Of a stretch of 6,594 nucleotides of DNA, positions 5,210 through 6,594 are shown piece by piece. The stretch is from Moraxellaceae bacterium (GTDB lineage Bacteria; Pseudomonadota; Gammaproteobacteria; Pseudomonadales; Ketobacteraceae). Location of the stretch: assembly GCA_002402125.1 (NCBI GenBank), contig NVVG01000020.1, forward strand, positions 9,980-16,573. Reading direction: 5' to 3'. The stretch's first letter is position 1. Every line of letters starts with the position of its first letter. The notes under the pieces are model-generated. The model was not told the DNA's origin and ran no database searches. It saw nothing but the letters and a program-made list of their open reading frames with translations. The position numbers were made by a program, and so were the translations under genes.

Positions 5210-6594
5210 TGATGAATTATGTAGCGTTTCTTATACTGCGGCGCTTACGGGCGCCGTTGATTGCGTTAATTAGTATCTATTCAATATTAATACTCGGTTA
5301 TGTGCTTATTCCCGGGCAGGATGCTAACGGTAACGAGTATCGAATGAGTTTTTTTCATGCGTTCTATTTTGTGAGCTTTATGGGCTCTACGATTGGTTTT
5401 GGGGAATTGCCCTATGAGTTCACCACGGCTCAGCGGTTCTGGACCATATTTGCTATTTATTCATCGGTAATTGCATGGATCTATAGTATTGGGGCTGTGG
5501 TTGCAATTTTTCGAGATGATAGTTTTATACGTTTAGTTCAGCGGGCTCGATTTCGATTTCGTGTTGCCATGGTAAAAGAGCCATTTTATATCGTGTGTGG
5601 TTATGGATTGACGGGCAGTAGTGTGGTGGCAAAGATGAGCCGCCGAGGTATGCGTTGCGCCGTTATTGATGTTGACTCTGCTCGCATTGAGGCGATGGAG
5701 TTGGATAGTTTGCCAATTGATGTGGCTAATTTATGTGCCGACGCATCAGATCCTGACGTATTAAACGATGCAGGTATTGATTTACCAAATTGTGTCGGAG
5801 TGTTATGCCTTACTAACGATGACCATGCGAATTTGTCGATATCAATTACCAGTAAATTGCTAAAACCCAATCGGGTGGTGATATGTAGGGTTGAAACTCG
5901 AGATTACGCCAGGAATATGGACTCGTTTGGTACTGATCATATTCTTGATCCTTTCGAGATTTTTGCAGATTATCTTGATGGTGCGATACATCAGCCCTAT
6001 AGACACCTAATTTATGATTGGCTTATTAGTCCAGAACATCGCGCAGTATCAACAGCACATAAAGAAAAACAAGGGTTGTGGGTTATTTGTGGTTATGGGC
6101 GTTTTGGCAAGGCGCTAAAGAAACGCTTCGATAGCAACGATATGCCGACGGTTATTATTGAGCCAGAGCCGGAAGCAAGAGGGCTGAAAGAAACAGAGGC
6201 GGTTGTGAAAGGCCTGGGCACAGAAGCAGAGACATTATTGGAGGCAAATATTTCTCAAGCGGTGGGAGTAATTGCGGGAACCTCCGATGATGCCAATAAC
6301 TTATCGATAGTTATGACGGCTCGGGCGTTAAATCCCTCGTTGACTATGGTAGCTCGTCAAAATCACCGATTAAATAAGAGCGTTTTTGGTGCGGCGGGTA
6401 TCGATATGCTGATGGACCCCAGTAATATTATATCGAATCATATTATTGCTTTACTGAAAACGCCATTGTTAATAGAGTTTTTGGGAAGCTTAACGGCAGA
6501 AGATGAATCTTGGAGCAAGGATTTAATCGAACAGTTAGAGAAAATTGTGGGTGAGCATGAAGTTGATAGCTGGTCGTTAGCGTTAAATGAAACC
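5209..6594 (+). CDS. Two-helix potassium channel with tandem RCK (TrkA-N) domains, C-terminus cut off
   Basis: The frame opens at ATG 5209, sharing its A with the preceding TGA; a second ATG follows directly at 5212. It stays open for 462 codons to the right edge. Residues 16-35 are the first membrane helix and 47-60 the pore helix. The selectivity filter is TIGFG (61-65, within STIGFGELPY), and 77-101 are the inner helix. Two Rossmann domains follow: RCK1 from about 126 with GYGLTG (131-136) and an acidic residue D154 after the second strand, and RCK2 from about 289 with GYGRFG (295-300) and E318 at the equivalent place. Such acidic residues favour NAD(H)- or adenine-nucleotide-type ligands. 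A single pore with two tandem RCKs recalls GsuK of Geobacter, so four chains would make a ligand-gated K+ channel. TIGFG rather than TVGYG is a tolerated variant (hERG has SVGFG). The missing end should hold the rest of RCK2. K+ selectivity and ligand are inferred from family. Confidence 0.93.
   Translation, partial: MMNYVAFLILRRLRAPLIALISIYSILILGYVLIPGQDANGNEYRMSFFHAFYFVSFMGSTIGFGELPYEFTTAQRFWTIFAIYSSVIAWIYSIGAVVAIFRDDSFIRLVQRARFRFRVAMVKEPFYIVCGYGLTGSSVVAKMSRRGMRCAVIDVDSARIEAMELDSLPIDVANLCADASDPDVLNDAGIDLPNCVGVLCLTNDDHANLSISITSKLLKPNRVVICRVETRDYARNMDSFGTDHILDPFEIFADYLDGAIHQPYRHLIYDWLISPEHRAVSTAHKEKQGLWVICGYGRFGKALKKRFDSNDMPTVIIEPEPEARGLKETEAVVKGLGTEAETLLEANISQAVGVIAGTSDDANNLSIVMTARALNPSLTMVARQNHRLNKSVFGAAGIDMLMDPSNIISNHIIALLKTPLLIEFLGSLTAEDESWSKDLIEQLEKIVGEHEVDSWSLALNET

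Noticed and set aside
5601..5870. Minus-strand 89-codon frame
   Set aside because: Antisense to the first RCK domain of the potassium channel. A shadow frame.

Overview
The window looks like chromosomal DNA of a gammaproteobacterium, probably a marine or aquatic one of moderate G+C. The basis is a full-length TrmA of the E. coli type (a family largely confined to Gammaproteobacteria and relatives), a DUF3301 protein, and a DUF6394 membrane protein. I cannot name the genus from sequence alone.

Left half (1-3804): every recognised gene lies on the minus strand. They are the N-terminal part of a DUF3301 membrane-anchored protein (running off the left edge), a 165-residue protein resembling a phage-borne family with a lysozyme/transglycosylase-like motif, the tRNA m5U54 methyltransferase gene trmA, and a short-chain dehydrogenase/reductase (SDR). 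The SDR ends in a strong intrinsic terminator. Behind it trmA has its own promoter, with a perfect TATAAT and a G+C-rich discriminator like those of stringently controlled stable-RNA promoters. The SDR and trmA therefore appear to be separate transcription units. The 454-base gap between the DUF3301 gene and the phage-like gene holds no convincing gene but does hold two inverted repeats, one of them a long imperfect hairpin.

Right half (3908-6594): the genes are on the plus strand. The SDR is transcribed divergently from a short candidate membrane peptide gene and a J-domain protein that has a KOW/SH3-like second half. A 262-base gap with several small inverted repeats follows. Next comes a tight two-gene unit: a four-helix DUF6394 membrane protein whose stop codon overlaps the start of a two-helix potassium channel with two tandem RCK (TrkA-N) nucleotide-binding domains. 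The channel gene runs off the right edge.

No CRISPR array, rRNA, tRNA, transposase or complete mobile element was seen. The most interesting points are the translationally coupled DUF6394/RCK-channel pair (a candidate channel plus accessory subunit), the phage-like gene that appears to lack the family's catalytic glutamate, a 27-bp perfect palindrome inside the SDR gene, and the long hairpin at 646-702. None of these amounts to proof of a new system.
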